From Nymphaea colorata (taxonomy: Eukaryota > Streptophyta > Magnoliopsida > Nymphaeales > Nymphaeaceae): a DNA stretch of 64,000 bases. Below, one piece after another: positions 11,512 through 23,073 of the stretch (position 1 is its first letter; each line of letters begins with the position of its first letter). The position numbers and the translations under genes are program-made. The notes beneath the pieces were generated by a model. It was given only the letters and a program-made list of their open reading frames with translations. It did no database searches and was not told the DNA's origin. The stretch covers positions 23,647,004 to 23,711,003 of the forward strand of contig NC_045148.1 in the NCBI RefSeq assembly GCF_008831285.2. Reading direction: 5' to 3'.

Positions 11512-11770
11512 ATGCGACAGAGAAAAATGCTTTTTCCCAATTTTTCCTTGTTTTTTCCCATTTTTTTCGTTTTTGACATTTTTTCACATTTCTTATTGCG
11601 AAACAGCTTGTTTCCATTTTCTAATTTTTTATTTTTGCTTACCTGTTTATTTTTATGTTGCCTTATTAGTTTCTCATTTATCTTACTTTCCCCTACTTTT
11701 TAGGTTGTTTCAAATTTTTTAAAAATTTACCATATGTAATTCCCTTATTTTTCCATGCTCATCATATTAT
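11512..11770 (-). repeat. A-rich dispersed repeat, inverted (T-rich on plus strand)
   Basis: A T-rich tract ends in ACCATATGTAATTCCCTTATT and CATGCTCATCATATTATTTG. This is the inverse of the head of the A-rich family (TAATATGGCGAGCG). A counterpart stands at a similar place upstream of RLK pseudogene 3 and of the RLK relic at 63 kb, so this insertion predates those duplications. Confidence 0.55.
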
Positions 11771-12101
11771 TTGATAGAAAAGGAGAAACCATATCTGTAT
11801 AAACTATGGTCGAGATTTTGGATACATAGAAAAAAAAAGTTCAATTGACAACTTTGATATGGGATTGAATAGCGTTGAAAACTTGGAAAGGGAAATAAGA
11901 TAAGGGCTACTGTCTCATTGATGTAATCATCAGTGGTTCCGCTGGATTTGGAAATGTGAAGCAATGTCTTCCAAAGCAGTAGACCTGAGTCTTCAGCAAC
12001 TCCAAGAAGAAAAGAACACAAAATTCAAGAAGAGAATCTATATATAAATTAAATACCTTGATTCCTGTTCATGGTTTTTCTACATAGAAATTTGGACAGG
12101 C
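11771..12101 (+). promoter_or_regulatory. Promoter of RLK pseudogene 1
   Basis: A TATA box, TATATATAAAT (12039-12049), lies about 55 bp before the ATG at 12102. Upstream blocks, including TCAATTGACAACTTTG, TCTCATTGATGTAATCATCA and CTTCCAAAGCAGTAGACCTG, recur in the promoter of pseudogene 3 (minus strand, 61.2-61.5 kb) and/or before the relic at 63261. That conservation outside coding sequence supports a real promoter. Confidence 0.7.
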
Positions 12102-15100
12102 ATGGCTACCATCAGTCCATTACCTCAGCCACCTGGCTTTCTTGTGTGTTGCGCCTTCACCTTCACTCTGGTTCTCAGCCAGATGGAGGCAATCTCAGCT
12201 CTTGCTTCTCTGAGGACCGTGACTGATCAATTTGCATTGTTGTCTTTCAAATCCCTTGTCACTAAAGACCCTTATAATGTGTTATCAAATTGGAATTCCA
12301 GCATCTCCTTCTGTGACTGGAATGGAGTTTCTTGCTGTCATGGTTCAGAAAGGGTCGTTGCTCTGAAACTCTTCGACAAGGCACTTGAAGGTACAATCTC
12401 CCCATACGTCAGCAATCTCTCCTTCTTACGGGTTCTTGATTTCAGGAACGATAACTTCCATGGTCATCTTCCCATTGATTTTAGTTGCCTCCCTTGGTTG
12501 GAAAAACTTTCCTTATGGAAAAACCATTTTAAAGGGTTAATTCCACAAACACTGAAACATTGTCATCATCTCCAAGTACTTTTGGCACCAGAAAACGAAT
12601 TCTATGGAAGCATTCCAGAGTCCCCAGGCCGCTTGCCAAAACTCAAGGTCATTAATCTTTTTGGTAACAGGCTTACCGGAATCATTCCAGTCACTTTTGC
12701 CAACCTCTCAAAACTGGACGCTGTTGATATTGGTCAAAATCACATACACAGTAAGATTTCTTCCGGGTTGGGAAGCACAAACCGCTTGACATGATTTAAT
12801 GTGCAAATGAACATTCTCACTGGTGCATTGCCTGAGAGCTTGTTTAACCTATCTGCTCTTCAGTTTTTGAGATTTGAGATGAATCAACTCACAGGGCATC
12901 TCCCTAAAGATGCTGGCCGCTTCCTGCTTAATCTCAAGGAACTCTACTTGGGTGCAAACAACTTTGATGGCCCTTTTCCACCTTCTTTTTCAAATGCTAC
13001 TAGTCTCCAAATTCTTATTGCAGAAGACAATAAATTTAGTGGTGCTAGACCGTTAGAATTAGGTAGTCTGACACAACACAGGAGGCTCTGTCTTTGGGGA
13101 AATATGTTCACCAATGCCCCTGGCAGTTGTGAGCTTTCCATTCTCACATCCTTCACCAAGTGTCAAATGGTAAAAGAAATTTATCTCTAAAAAAAACCTT
13201 CTAAACGGTATTCTTCCTGCCTCCATTGGAAACCTCACAACCACCTTGTGGAACCTTAACCTTTCCTTTAATGAGATTGAGGGTACTATCCCATTAGCTT
13301 TACCCAACTTGACAAAGTTGTTGTCCTTAGACTTGAGTTTCAACAAAATAAAGGCATCTATTCCACCAAATATGGGATCAATGGAAAAGCTACAGGAATT
13401 AACTCTTTCTGGCAATGCCTTAGAACGTTCAATTCCAAACTCACTTTACCAATTGGTCCACATGGGTAATCTTTATTTGGACAATAATGCACTAAGTGGG
13501 CCAATCTCAACCTCTATAAACAATCTGACGAATCTACAGAAGTTGTACTTAAATTCAAACAGTTTCTCATCAGCACTTCCTCCTGCCCTTTGTGAGTTGA
13601 AGGATTTGATATGGCTTTACTTGGAAGACAACTCTTTCACTGTTCTCCTGCCTTTAGATGTGGGAAATTTGGTTGCAGTGGACAAAATGGATATCTCTGT
13701 AAACCAGTTGAGCGGAGAGCTGCCTGTGTCCTTATCAGAGCTCCAAAGTCTAGAGTATTTGAATCTCTCCAAAAATTCAGTTAATGGCAACATTCACGGA
13801 AACATTGATGTTATGGTAAATATTAAAATTATTGACCTTTCCTACAATAACCTTTGCGGTGGGATTCCAAAATCATTGGAAAATCTTCAACAACCCCAAG
13901 TCTTGGATTTATCCTTCAACCGATTGGAACGAGCGATTGCAAGTGGTGGAAATTTCACAAACCTTTCCATAGATTCATTTGTAGGAAATTATGCACTATG
14001 TGGAGCACCCAAGTTCCATGTGCCAGTATGTTCAGATGGAGTGAAGAAGCACAACATTGTCAACATGATCAAAGTTGATATTTTTTTAGCAAGTGGGGGC
14101 TTTGTGCTTCTACTGATTGTATGGATACTCATTTTTGTTGAAAAATATAGAAAGAGCGGGTTGGAGAGACATTGTCATGAGGTTGAAAGATTTCGTGGAA
14201 TTGTCCTCCCAGTGATCACTTACAGAATGTTTTCTCAAGCGACAATCAACTTCAGCGATGCAAATTTTATGGGCACTGGAAGCTTTGGTTCAGTGTATAA
14301 AGGAATTTTGGCGGATGGAACAACGGTGGCTGTTAATGTCCTAAACTTGTTATCTGAGGGAGCATAAAAAAGTTTTGACATTGAATGCAATGCAATGTGC
14401 CAAATTAGACACCAAAACCTTCTTAGAGTCATCACATCTTGCTCCAGAGCAGATTTCAAGGCTTTAGTTCTCCAATACATGCCCCTTGGGAGCCTAGAAG
14501 TCCGTCTATATTCATGTGGCCATCACTTGAATCTCTTCCAAAGATTGGGTATCATGATTGATGTTGCTTGTGCACTAGAATATCTTCACCATGGTTGCTG
14601 GGAGGCTATTGTTCATTGTGATCTAAAGCCAAGTAAGTGCTCCTAGATGAGAATATGACAGCACATGTTGGTGACTTTGGCATTGCAAAGATGCTAGTTG
14701 GTCACAAATCTTCAACTCTTACAAGCACGCTCAGAACCACTGGATACATTGCGCCAGGTACCAACTCTTTGTCCTATCATAAATTCTATGCTTGAACTGC
14801 TTCTTAGACAACTTGGTCCTGCTTACCATGGAGAGGAAGTTCTATCAACATGCATAATTTCCAAATATCAAGCTTTAATTTAAGATTACCTACCAGTTGA
14901 CAACTGATTACTTGGATTTTATAATGAAAAAAGAGAAAAATCAGATTAATAAGTGAAATTAATGGGGATGATACTATGCAATTTTGCAGTTGAATATGAG
15001 TCTGAATCAAATAAGATGGTGAACATTAAACCTAATTATTCACACACATACATTAATGCCAGCAAGTCTGCCTTTTGAGTGTGTTTCTTTCTTTAGTAAA

Positions 15101-15667
15101 ATTTCACTTCCTCCTTACAAATGCATGGAAACAAAAAATAGAGTTTCATGTACACCATAAATCAAAATAAAATAATTAGACTTAATTTTTTGCACCACTT
15201 TCTTTATTTCTGAATCCATCACATTAACGACAATGTTCATTGTCTACTAAATATTGTATGAATTAGAATTCGGGGCCACCGGAAAGGTGTCAACCAAAGC
15301 AGATGTCTACAGCTGTGGGATTCTTCTGCTTGAGGTGTTTACCAGAAGAAAGCCTATTGATGAAAGTTTTAATGGGGACTTTACTTTGAGGCAGTGGGTG
15401 GCTGAAGTGTTTCCGCTTCCAATTTCAGATGTCATCAATGGTCATCTTCTGAAGCAAAATAGCAGTGAAACGGTTTCAGATCATGCTGCCGAAGGACATC
15501 TTCTGAAGCAAAATAACAGTGGAACTGTTCTAAATGAGCTGCTTGTCATGATCATGGAGACGGGGTTGTCATGTTCAAGGAAAGCACCAACTGAGAGAAT
15601 GGGCATGAAGGCGGTGGTCGCTAGGCTTAAAACGATACGACGGAAGGCTTCCCCTTTGAAAGAATGA
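12102..15667 (+). pseudogene. LRR receptor kinase pseudogene 1 (subfamily XII, non-RD)
   Basis: The model has two exons, 12102-14757 and 15267-15667, with a GT..AG phase-1 intron. The protein order is signal peptide, LRRNT (TDQFALLSFKSLVTKDPYNV, then CDWNGVSC), a long run of LRRs, a transmembrane segment coded at about 14080-14135, then a kinase with glycine loop GTGSFGSVYKG, HCDLKPS (non-RD) and GDFGIAK. Such receptors sense microbial patterns at the plasma membrane. Lesions: in-frame TGA 12792-12794; TAA plus +1 shift at an A-run (13189-13196); TAA 14365-14367; 1-bp loss near 14635. The catalytic lysine is Asn (VAVN, codon 14335-14337). All recur in the second segment at 30616, so they are not random read errors. 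Length fits the family, so only function is lost. Confidence 0.92.
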
Positions 15668-16839
15668 CAAAAATAAACCAATCCTTTATATGTATAAATT
15701 GGGATCCTTATTGGATCCACTTGAATTTTGGACCCGCATTTTTATTCAGTTATGAAATCTCATGACCAATCTAAATCTGTTTACTCCAAATTTTTGCATC
15801 CAAAATCAGGTGATCAAGTGGCAGCTAAGCTTAGTCCAACCGGATCGAGTCCGGTCTCCAGAATGGAGAATTCCTAGTACCACCAAGAAGCATCTCACAT
15901 CTCACAAAAATGCACACAGTTCTTCCATGATAAACTAAATGATATATAAAATTATTACCATCTAAAAGCACATTTATGCATGCCTATGTTTTCACGCCTG
16001 ACGACTCTAGAATTAAAAAAAAGAAATGAAAGGAAAATAAAAATGTACCTCCCTGGCTGGACGACACCACCTCCCTGGCTGGACGGCTTCCTCCCTGGCC
16101 TGATGGCGAGTGGTCGATTTAAAGTATCAAAAAATTTTATTTCCGCTAGCATGTTGGGCATTCCTGCTACCGTGATATTCGATTGATTCTAGAATGAAAA
16201 TCTCATACTTTTGGGAAGATTTTATGAAGTTTTTGTGCTAGAAGCGTTCTAGGATCGACACCTAAAAGGATTTTCATTAAAACGTATCAACATTTGAATC
16301 AATCTTTAACTGAAAACCTCTGATTTCTATTGTCTTGTGATTTCTCCTTTTCCAGCAGAAAATCTTGATTTTCAACGCACAATTCGGTTTTCCGGAGATT
16401 GAAAATTAGTGATTTTGCTTGAAAACGGTTTAGGTTGAGTTAGAGCATTGTTGCATCAAGAAACGAGTAGAAGTGCTTCACATTTGATCGGTTTTGGAGA
16501 AAATCCAGCGGCTGGTCGGTTACTCTGCTTTTCCTGCAGCAAATCTTTGATTTTCAGTACTAAAATTGGCTTCTCCAGGCCGATTAAATTGAGTTTTTTT
16601 GGCTCCAAAAGGGCTGAGAAGTGAGTTTTGATAGGTTTTCGAAGCAAGAATAATCAAAATAACCTAGAACAGGCAGGATTATGAACCAAACCACAAGGCT
16701 GCTTTCACCAGCCACTTTCTTTGAAAAACCGGTGAAAAGATTGAAAACTCCTGCATCAAATTGGCACTATTTTTGTTTATACTTTGCTGTTTTAGTTACT
16801 TTTATATATTAACCGTATTCTCCTTTTCAGATATTCATA
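15668..16839. other. Non-coding 3' flank of RLK pseudogene 1
   Basis: No gene recognised. Its first 200 bp (TGGGATCCTTATTGGATCC onward) is related to the downstream flank of pseudogene 2 at about 51790-52080. The only structured part is the short tandem repeat at 16047-16110. Confidence 0.5.
16047..16110. repeat. Short tandem repeat, three copies of CCTCCCTGGCTGGACG
   Basis: Three head-to-tail copies of about 20-23 bp, the third changed to CTCCCTGGCCTGATGG. GC-rich in an AT-rich setting. The same repeat is at 34557-34620. Confidence 0.8.
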
Positions 16840-17290
16840 CACTCGGATTTGAATGCGAATGAGAGAAGGTCATATCCGAATTTGTATCTGAAATCAGAAT
16901 TCAAAATCTGATTCCAATCTGAATGTGACTTTTATATTCATATATGAATCTGAATCTGAATCCGGATTTGGAACTCAAATCCAGCTGATATTCAACATTT
17001 GCACTAATAAGTTTTTGGATTTAAGATCCACATTTTTCACTCACGTGGAATCCACTGTTTGTTTGAACAGTGGGTCATATAGAAAAAAGATTTGAGATCC
17101 GAGGGGATCTCAGATCCACGGGCAAATAAATGCCTCCTATGGGATGCCAATTCGAGTCGGATATTGGGTAGTCTCCAAATCCTTTGTCACATATGATACT
17201 GGAATCAAAACTAATTAGTGATTTGGATTCAAATCTGTCATTGATTCTGAGTTCAAATTCAAAGCAAACCTGAATCCAAAAACTTATGGA
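16840..17290. repeat. GAATCTGAATCC-rich repeat with two hairpins
   Basis: Variants of GAATCTGAATCC and TTCAAATC are scattered through it, as in the MITEs at 6885 and 22434, but no terminal repeats were found. It contains two perfect 8-bp-stem hairpins: CCACTGTT/AACAGTGG (17052-17073) and TGAGATCC/GGATCTCA (17093-17112). Confidence 0.45.
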
Positions 17291-19062
17291 ACTCCTCTAA
17301 ATGCTCATCTAACTTTTAGTGGTGCACTAAAAGCACAAGGTTAAATTTCTTTGTTTAACAGCAATTTATGTAATACAAGCAGTTACTTTATTTAAACTTG
17401 AGCAAGTTATTGTTAGCCTTTCAATTTATGTTGCAACGTAGAAAAAAAAAACTGGAATTTAGCCTACATAATAGGGCTACGGAATTTTTTACTCGAAATA
17501 GACTTCAATGTTGCTAAATTCTAGTTAGGCCATGAGTCATTACATAAATGACATTGTAGGTGGAAACTGTCTCAAATGAGTGTCACTGGATAACTTGTCT
17601 TAAATAAATTGTCCAGTGGAAAACTGAGGCATGGTTTTCAAACAGTGCTAAGACAAAAACGACAATGAGCAAAGCATGTCCAGGTTCTACTGAAGAGATA
17701 AATCATGGTCAGAACTTGAGTCAAAATTTATCATGAGATGTTTTGTCCACCCCTACAATGTATATTCATTCTTGGCAGCTGAGCTCAAAGGTCAGAGGAA
17801 TTGGAACGCCGTCTTCGGTTAGAACAGGAAAACATAATAAAATAAAAAGAAATTTCAAGAAGACTGGAGAATAACTAGTGACATGAACAACCATTTTCAC
17901 ATTGTCATAAAACACAATGTAAGCTTTGCACCACTACTAAAAAAAAATGTGTTTGCCAATAGCTCTAAGTTGTTACTAACTTAAGCTTGTTTTTACTTTA
18001 TAAAAATGACTAATAGACCCTTAATAAGGACATATTATACATACATTAGTCTGTATTAGCTCAAGTCTCGTTTTAAGGGGGTTATGACCAGCCATCCATT
18101 GGCCAAAATGTAGATGGATATTGTGCTAACCCATACAAGCTTTTGGTACATTGAATTAAAGATCTGCTGCGAAACATGACATTCACACTTGATTTTGATG
18201 TTGCCAAAACCGCAGTATTAGATTTTTTTATGTATTTATTAATTTTTAAATAGAACTCTGAAAATTGTAAGTTGGGGGTGCTTCTAGGAAGAAGAGGAAG
18301 CATGAATGGAGGAATTCAAATTTTTAATATAAAAAGCTTGTTTGATTTAAAATGAAAAATTCATTCTCATTAAATTTTGCCATCACTCAAATACTTTGTA
18401 TTCACTCCATAATCACTTATCTTTCTTTTTCATCGTTTTACTGTTTTTTTTCTTTATTTTCTTCTTTGGGGTAACAGAGTGTGAGTTTGTTATTGAAAAT
18501 AAATAATTATAAAGGAAAATCATCCAACCTATGTTCTTGTTCTCTTGTATTCAATTTGAGGAAGTAAATACAAAAGTTTGAAAGTATCTTTTACAACCAT
18601 TTCATCTTCTTTCTTATTGAATCAAACCAATCTTGTAATTGTGAAGAAGAGCACGTTTGTGTGGGTATACAAAACATTTTAAAATGCATTTGGTCACTCC
18701 AAGTGAAAGTCTGGGTTGGGGTGGCACTTCTTCGGATTGGGTATCAAAATATTTCAAAATGCATTTAAAGGTTAGCCTCGAAGTAGTACTGCTCAACTTA
18801 GTACCCCACTATGATTCTTATTATTATCTACAAGGCGGTAAAGTTCATATTTGTTGACATAAAGCAGTGCCTTTATTTTGGATGACTTCTTCCTCTTTTC
18901 TTGCAAGTTCTTATATGTAAAAGATCAACTTAAACCTATATGAACAATTTATGATATATGTACAATTTGTTCATTCTATGTATGAATAGAGTAAACAGAC
19001 CTTAGCCTTATGGTTCATACAATATGTTCATTTATTTATATTGGCTAATTTGTTGAAAATTT
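17291..19062. other. Non-coding stretch
   Basis: No gene recognised. A CACTA-like end (CACTACTAAAAAAAAATG) starts at 17932 without a partner. At 18670-18770 there is an imperfect repeat of CAAAACATTTTAAAATGCAT-like sequence. Confidence 0.5.
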
Positions 19063-19330
19063 TGGTTCCAGGTTGCAACAATTGCATGGTTTGGTTTGAA
19101 GCTGATTCTGTTTGCGGTAGTCATTCTGCTCCAATTCCTTTGGTGCTTGTTCTTCCATATATACATATGCCGCTTCTTCCAATGCATTCGGCAATACAAG
19201 AATGCAAAGGAAAAAAAAAACTTGTCTTTTTAATGCTAAGAATTTTTATTCATTCTATATTTTTAGCCACGAAGATATGCTGCCTACATGAGAAATCATA
19301 TACAGCAAAGGAACAGTTAAATACTGGCTA
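19063..19330 (+). other. Open frame with a strongly hydrophobic segment, status uncertain
   Basis: After a good acceptor-like site (TTGGTTCCAG) one frame reads VATIAWFGLKLILFAVVILL and on to a cysteine- and aromatic-rich tail, which would make one or two membrane spans. I do not recognise the family. There is no confident partner exon, and a homopolymer A-run at 19209 shifts the frame between the two segment copies. It may be a remnant exon or chance. Confidence 0.25.
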
Positions 19331-19938
19331 ACTCGAACTTGCATGTCAAACTCGAGCCATGCTGCAACAGGGAAAAGAAAATTAGAACAGAGGTAATTGC
19401 AAAGCGAGAGACTGCCCCAACTTACATGGATATTCAGATGGAGAGATTAATGGTGCCCTTGTTGCAGATACAGACAAAATGGGATTTTTTTATCTTCCAC
19501 AATCAGGGGCAGAGCTGGACTTTTCTTCCTTTCATAAAACAATTAAATATATGGTTAACATATTTTGAATTGACTATGAGTTAAATCTCGTGGGGCTACT
19601 CCATATAAGTGGGCCCAAGTTTGAACATTAATTAGGATTCTGATTGTGTGGAGCAATGAAATTCATGTTTTTCATGAAATTTACAGTAAAAAACTTGAAC
19701 ATTTCGAGGTTTGTGTCTCGAAATTCTGACTTTTCGATCCGTTTTCTTTAAATTAAAGTTCCCACTGACATGACTGAATGTGAATCAAAAAGCTTGGATC
19801 GAAAGTCGATGAGGTCAAAATTATTGTACAGGCAAAAATTCATGTGTCCTGAAATCAAACACAGGTGGTGTTGGATAGTGGCTATCTCGATATCTCGTAA
19901 CAGCCTTGCAGTTACGATGTTTTCTCAGAACCTTATCA

Positions 19939-19964
19939 CTAGATAAAGTTTCATCTTTATCTAG
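19939..19964. other. Perfect hairpin, 10-bp stem
   Basis: CTAGATAAAG and its exact inverse CTTTATCTAG are separated by a 6-base loop (TTTCAT). Identical at 38441-38466. Function unknown. Confidence 0.7.
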
Positions 19965-19999
19965 ACTTTTTCCTAAAAACTCTCTCACTCTAACAGCCC

Positions 20000-20945
20000 A
20001 CTATTTATGCCCAGCAAGTCTTTGTGTTAGGGTTTAATCTCTCATTGATTACCCGAGGAGCCCCTTAAAATGAAACCCCTAAATCTGACAGTATCAACTT
20101 GCTCTTCTATTTCATATACTTCCTCCATCTCTGCCTCTTCCATCTCTGCCATCTAGCAACTTGAAGAATCACCCTGGAGTATCCGGTGGTGAATCTGCTG
20201 AGAAGAACAAACGCCGTTCCGCTGCCTTCACTCCAAAAGGTGGAAGCCACTGCTCTCTAAAGTTTAGACTTAAAACTGGGTCTCTGCAGGGGGCCATAGT
20301 GATTCCCTCTCCCCCTCTCTCTAGGTGGGCTTATGTTATCGATTGTTTATGTTTTGATCACTAAGAATAAGCCAAAACAAACAGTAGGAATGGGAATTCA
20401 TTTAAAGATGCTGCTGCTCAGAAATTATATGTTTGTCCCACCACCATCTTACTGTTTTCTTAGGAAATCTCAAATACCCAGAAAAGATGGTAGAATGGGA
20501 ATCCGAAATTTGCAGTGTAAATCCAACGCAACCTTCCAATCTTGGCTCCCATGAGAGTCTGACTAAGTTAGGAATCTAAGCAAGTTCAGTTACCCTCTTC
20601 TTGAAAATTTTTGCTCTTTTCTCCTCAGTGTTTAAGAAACCTTTTATGATCCTCGACCTTCCAAATTCTCACAGAGTGCATGGAAGCCATGGTTCAAGTC
20701 CAATCTATAGGCTTTTACCCTTCACAGCCACCATAAGCGACGAAACTACAAGGCTTCCAAGAATGAGTCATACTCCTCACAAGTTCCTAGGTACAATCTG
20801 CAAAATTGCCCTCTTCTTGTTAGCAAAATCACAGGGATTGCCTCCATTACCTCATATTTCTGTTGGGAAAGTTTATCTACAGCTGCCTTTCTCATAGTTG
20901 CCTTATTTCATTGTTCCCTTACCGATCAAGATCATGTTGCTTTGT
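20000..20945 (+). other. Region of unrecognised open frames
   Basis: Frames at 20161-20364, 20333-20554 and 20601-20897 have somewhat balanced composition but no recognisable domain and no consistent splice pattern. A 6-bp length difference at about 20310 (CCCCTCTCTCTCTAGG-like tract) distinguishes the two segment copies. It could be transcribed sequence upstream of the small gene at 21046, but I cannot support a gene model. Confidence 0.3.
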
Positions 20946-20947
20946 TT

Positions 20948-21013
20948 ATCACGCAGGATTCCTGCGTGATTATCTTACCTGAAACGGTTTGGCTTGTACT
21001 TACTCTATATATT
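20948..21013 (+). promoter_or_regulatory. Perfect palindrome and TATA box before the small gene
   Basis: ATCACGCAGGA and its exact inverse TCCTGCGTGAT flank a single central T (20948-20970). About 35 bp on, CTCTATATATTGAG holds a TATA box (about 21005-21013), followed 33 bp later by the first ATG. Spacing and order suit a core promoter with a dimeric-factor site, but that role is inference. Confidence 0.5.
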
Positions 21014-21045
21014 GAGAGTCCATCTTCTCTCAAGAGCATCACTGA

Positions 21046-21744
21046 ATGAATAATAAAGAGAGAGCTCCATTTTCGGTGGATGCAGGCATTAAAATGTCGA
21101 ACCAGGTACATGCTTGAGTTTTTTTTTTTTATGTTTTAACACTTCTTCATAGGAGGCTGGTAGAGTGTGCACACATTTGCTTAGTTACATCTGCACTAGC
21201 ATATGTGATATGAGGTTCTAATAGTTCATTCTCACACCTATGCAGCTGCAGTTTGCACACGGGAAGCAGGAGCTACGGTCGGCGCCTCAGAGGAACAAGC
21301 TTGAGGTATGGCTTAAGAAAACACTGTTGTTACTAGGCCTACTGAGTCAAAATGATCCAGTCGAAAACCAACGATCTCAACCTACATTAAAGATGGATGA
21401 AACATCTGCTGTGAATTTTAAACATGCATTACAAGACTAGAGTCGTATATTTCTGCCTATGATGAAGCATGATAACCATTCACACTTGGCGACAAATTAT
21501 GAAACCAGTGACGTTTTTAAGGAATTGATTCGTGTCTTGTGCATTTGGACAGGTCAACAGGCCTAAAGTGAGTGCTCAAGGATTAAGTACACCTCGGGAA
21601 GTGGTGCCAAGCGAAGAGGAAAAGAAGATAATGCCTCAAATGGAGGAATTTGAAGCGATGGTGGATGCGGCTATCAATACCAATGCAGATGTGGCCCACA
21701 ACAAGCGAAGGGTACCCATCTTTGTGGCTCTAACAGATCCCTGA
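21046..21744 (+). CDS. Small three-exon gene, 103 residues, function unknown
   Basis: Exons 21046-21105, 21246-21305 and 21553-21744 are joined by GT..AG introns of 140 and 247 bp, both phase 0. The protein starts MNNKERAPFSVDAGIK, exon 2 reads LQFAHGKQELRSAPQRNK, and exon 3 contains EEEKKIMPQMEEFEAMVDAA before the stop at 21742-21744. It is hydrophilic, with a basic first half and an acidic middle, and has no signal or membrane segment. An alternative start is Met17 (21094). The exon 2 acceptor is doubled (CAGCTGCAG), so two residues may vary by splicing. A TATA box lies 33-41 bp upstream. In the second segment a 1-bp difference near 40188 gives another C-terminus, so the last 17 residues are uncertain. 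I do not recognise the family. Confidence 0.55.
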
Positions 21745-22433
21745 ACTCGCACTCTTAACATTCTTCATCGCCTTACCATTCCTTCTGCGTCTATGTGTTC
21801 ACTTGCTTGTTATAAAGAATTTTCCATTGTGAGATGTTGTGACACGTTTGGAGGATGACTACTTAAGATAGATGTTAAAACTTCCACCTTTTATCTGGAT
21901 ATCATGCCTTTCCATGTAATGTAAGCGAAAGAATTGGAACTGCCTTGTCATTCACTTGGTAAGTTTAAATGTCATTTTCCATCTTGATCACTTGTCCAAA
22001 AACAGCCATGGAAAAAAATTAATCTCTGATTAAGAAATAGATGTGTTCAGATGTAAGAAATGACATCCGACTAGATTCAGATTCAGATTCTGATATATAT
22101 AAGTATTGGATCAGATACGGATTCAGTTCAGATTTAGTTTTAAGTAATTACTCATACCTAAAAGGCCACCACCCAAATATGGAACCATTTCTCAATCTCC
22201 ACAAGCTCCAGCATGCTGGTACGTTACGCAATTTTGGGTACTGCCGGGCCGCCGGCAAAAGTTGAAGTTATTCGGCGACCTGCTCATTAAGAACATCATG
22301 AACAGTCATCGCCGATACTCTTGGATGAGTTGGGAGGACTCAAGAGAACGACTGACCTTTTTTTTCTTGAAAATCGATGCACCTAAATACAAAAAATAAA
22401 AATGTAAAATATTAGAAAAGTGGGGAAATCTGC
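21745..22433. other. Non-coding 3' flank
   Basis: Probable 3' untranslated and flanking sequence of the small gene, then a short cluster of AGATTCAGATTCAGATTC motifs (22065-22130). No other gene recognised. Confidence 0.45.
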
Positions 22434-22994
22434 AAGGGTGGATGCCAATGGATTCGATTTAAATAAATATATTCTTGGCCGAATTTATATCCAAATTTGA
22501 ATCTGAATCCACAATCTGAATCTGATTTTTTTCCTCATCCAAAATCAGATTTCATAATTTGAATCTGATCTAAATCCATTTTTTTCGTCCTAATCTGAAT
22601 CTGAAATCAGATGTCACAATCAGGATCCAACCCAAATCCTATTTTTATATTCATATATGAATTTGAATCTGAATCCATATTTTGAATTGAATCTGGCTGA
22701 TTTACAAACTGTACGAGCATTGAATATAGAATTTTTATTTAAACCTAAGTCCCCTCTGGATCTGATTGGACATTTTTGTATATTTGAATCTGAACTGAAT
22801 TCGATTAAATATAACTAAATCTGATTCCATTCGAATATTATGCATATATGAATCTAAATCTAATCGGATGTCATTTCTTAATTTCTAATCCTATCTCATG
22901 TTTTAGTTGTTTAGTAAATTTATTTTCTTCATCCAAATGTTTTAGGAGCAGTAGGCTTGGACATTCAATTCAAGTCAGACATGTTGACATCCTT
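22434..22994. mobile_element. MITE rich in GAATCTGAATCC motifs, complete
   Basis: The ends AAGGGTGGATGCCAATGG and (inverse of right end) AAGGATGTCAACATG form imperfect inverted repeats of the same type as the TAGGG.TGTCAAT elements in R1 and R2. The body is built from GAATCTGAATCC variants. No clear target duplication. The other copy is 40929-41491. Confidence 0.5.
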
Positions 22995-23073
22995 AGGTTG
23001 AAGCTTCCCCACTCCAACTGACATGTTTCACCATTATAAACAGGGGACAAGTCCATTTGTGTTTTCATGTGGA

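Noticed and set aside
13059-13415. 118-codon minus-strand frame over RLK pseudogene 1 (also at 31573)
   Set aside because: It is the antisense of LRR coding sequence, where long shadow frames are common, and has no start context or domain.
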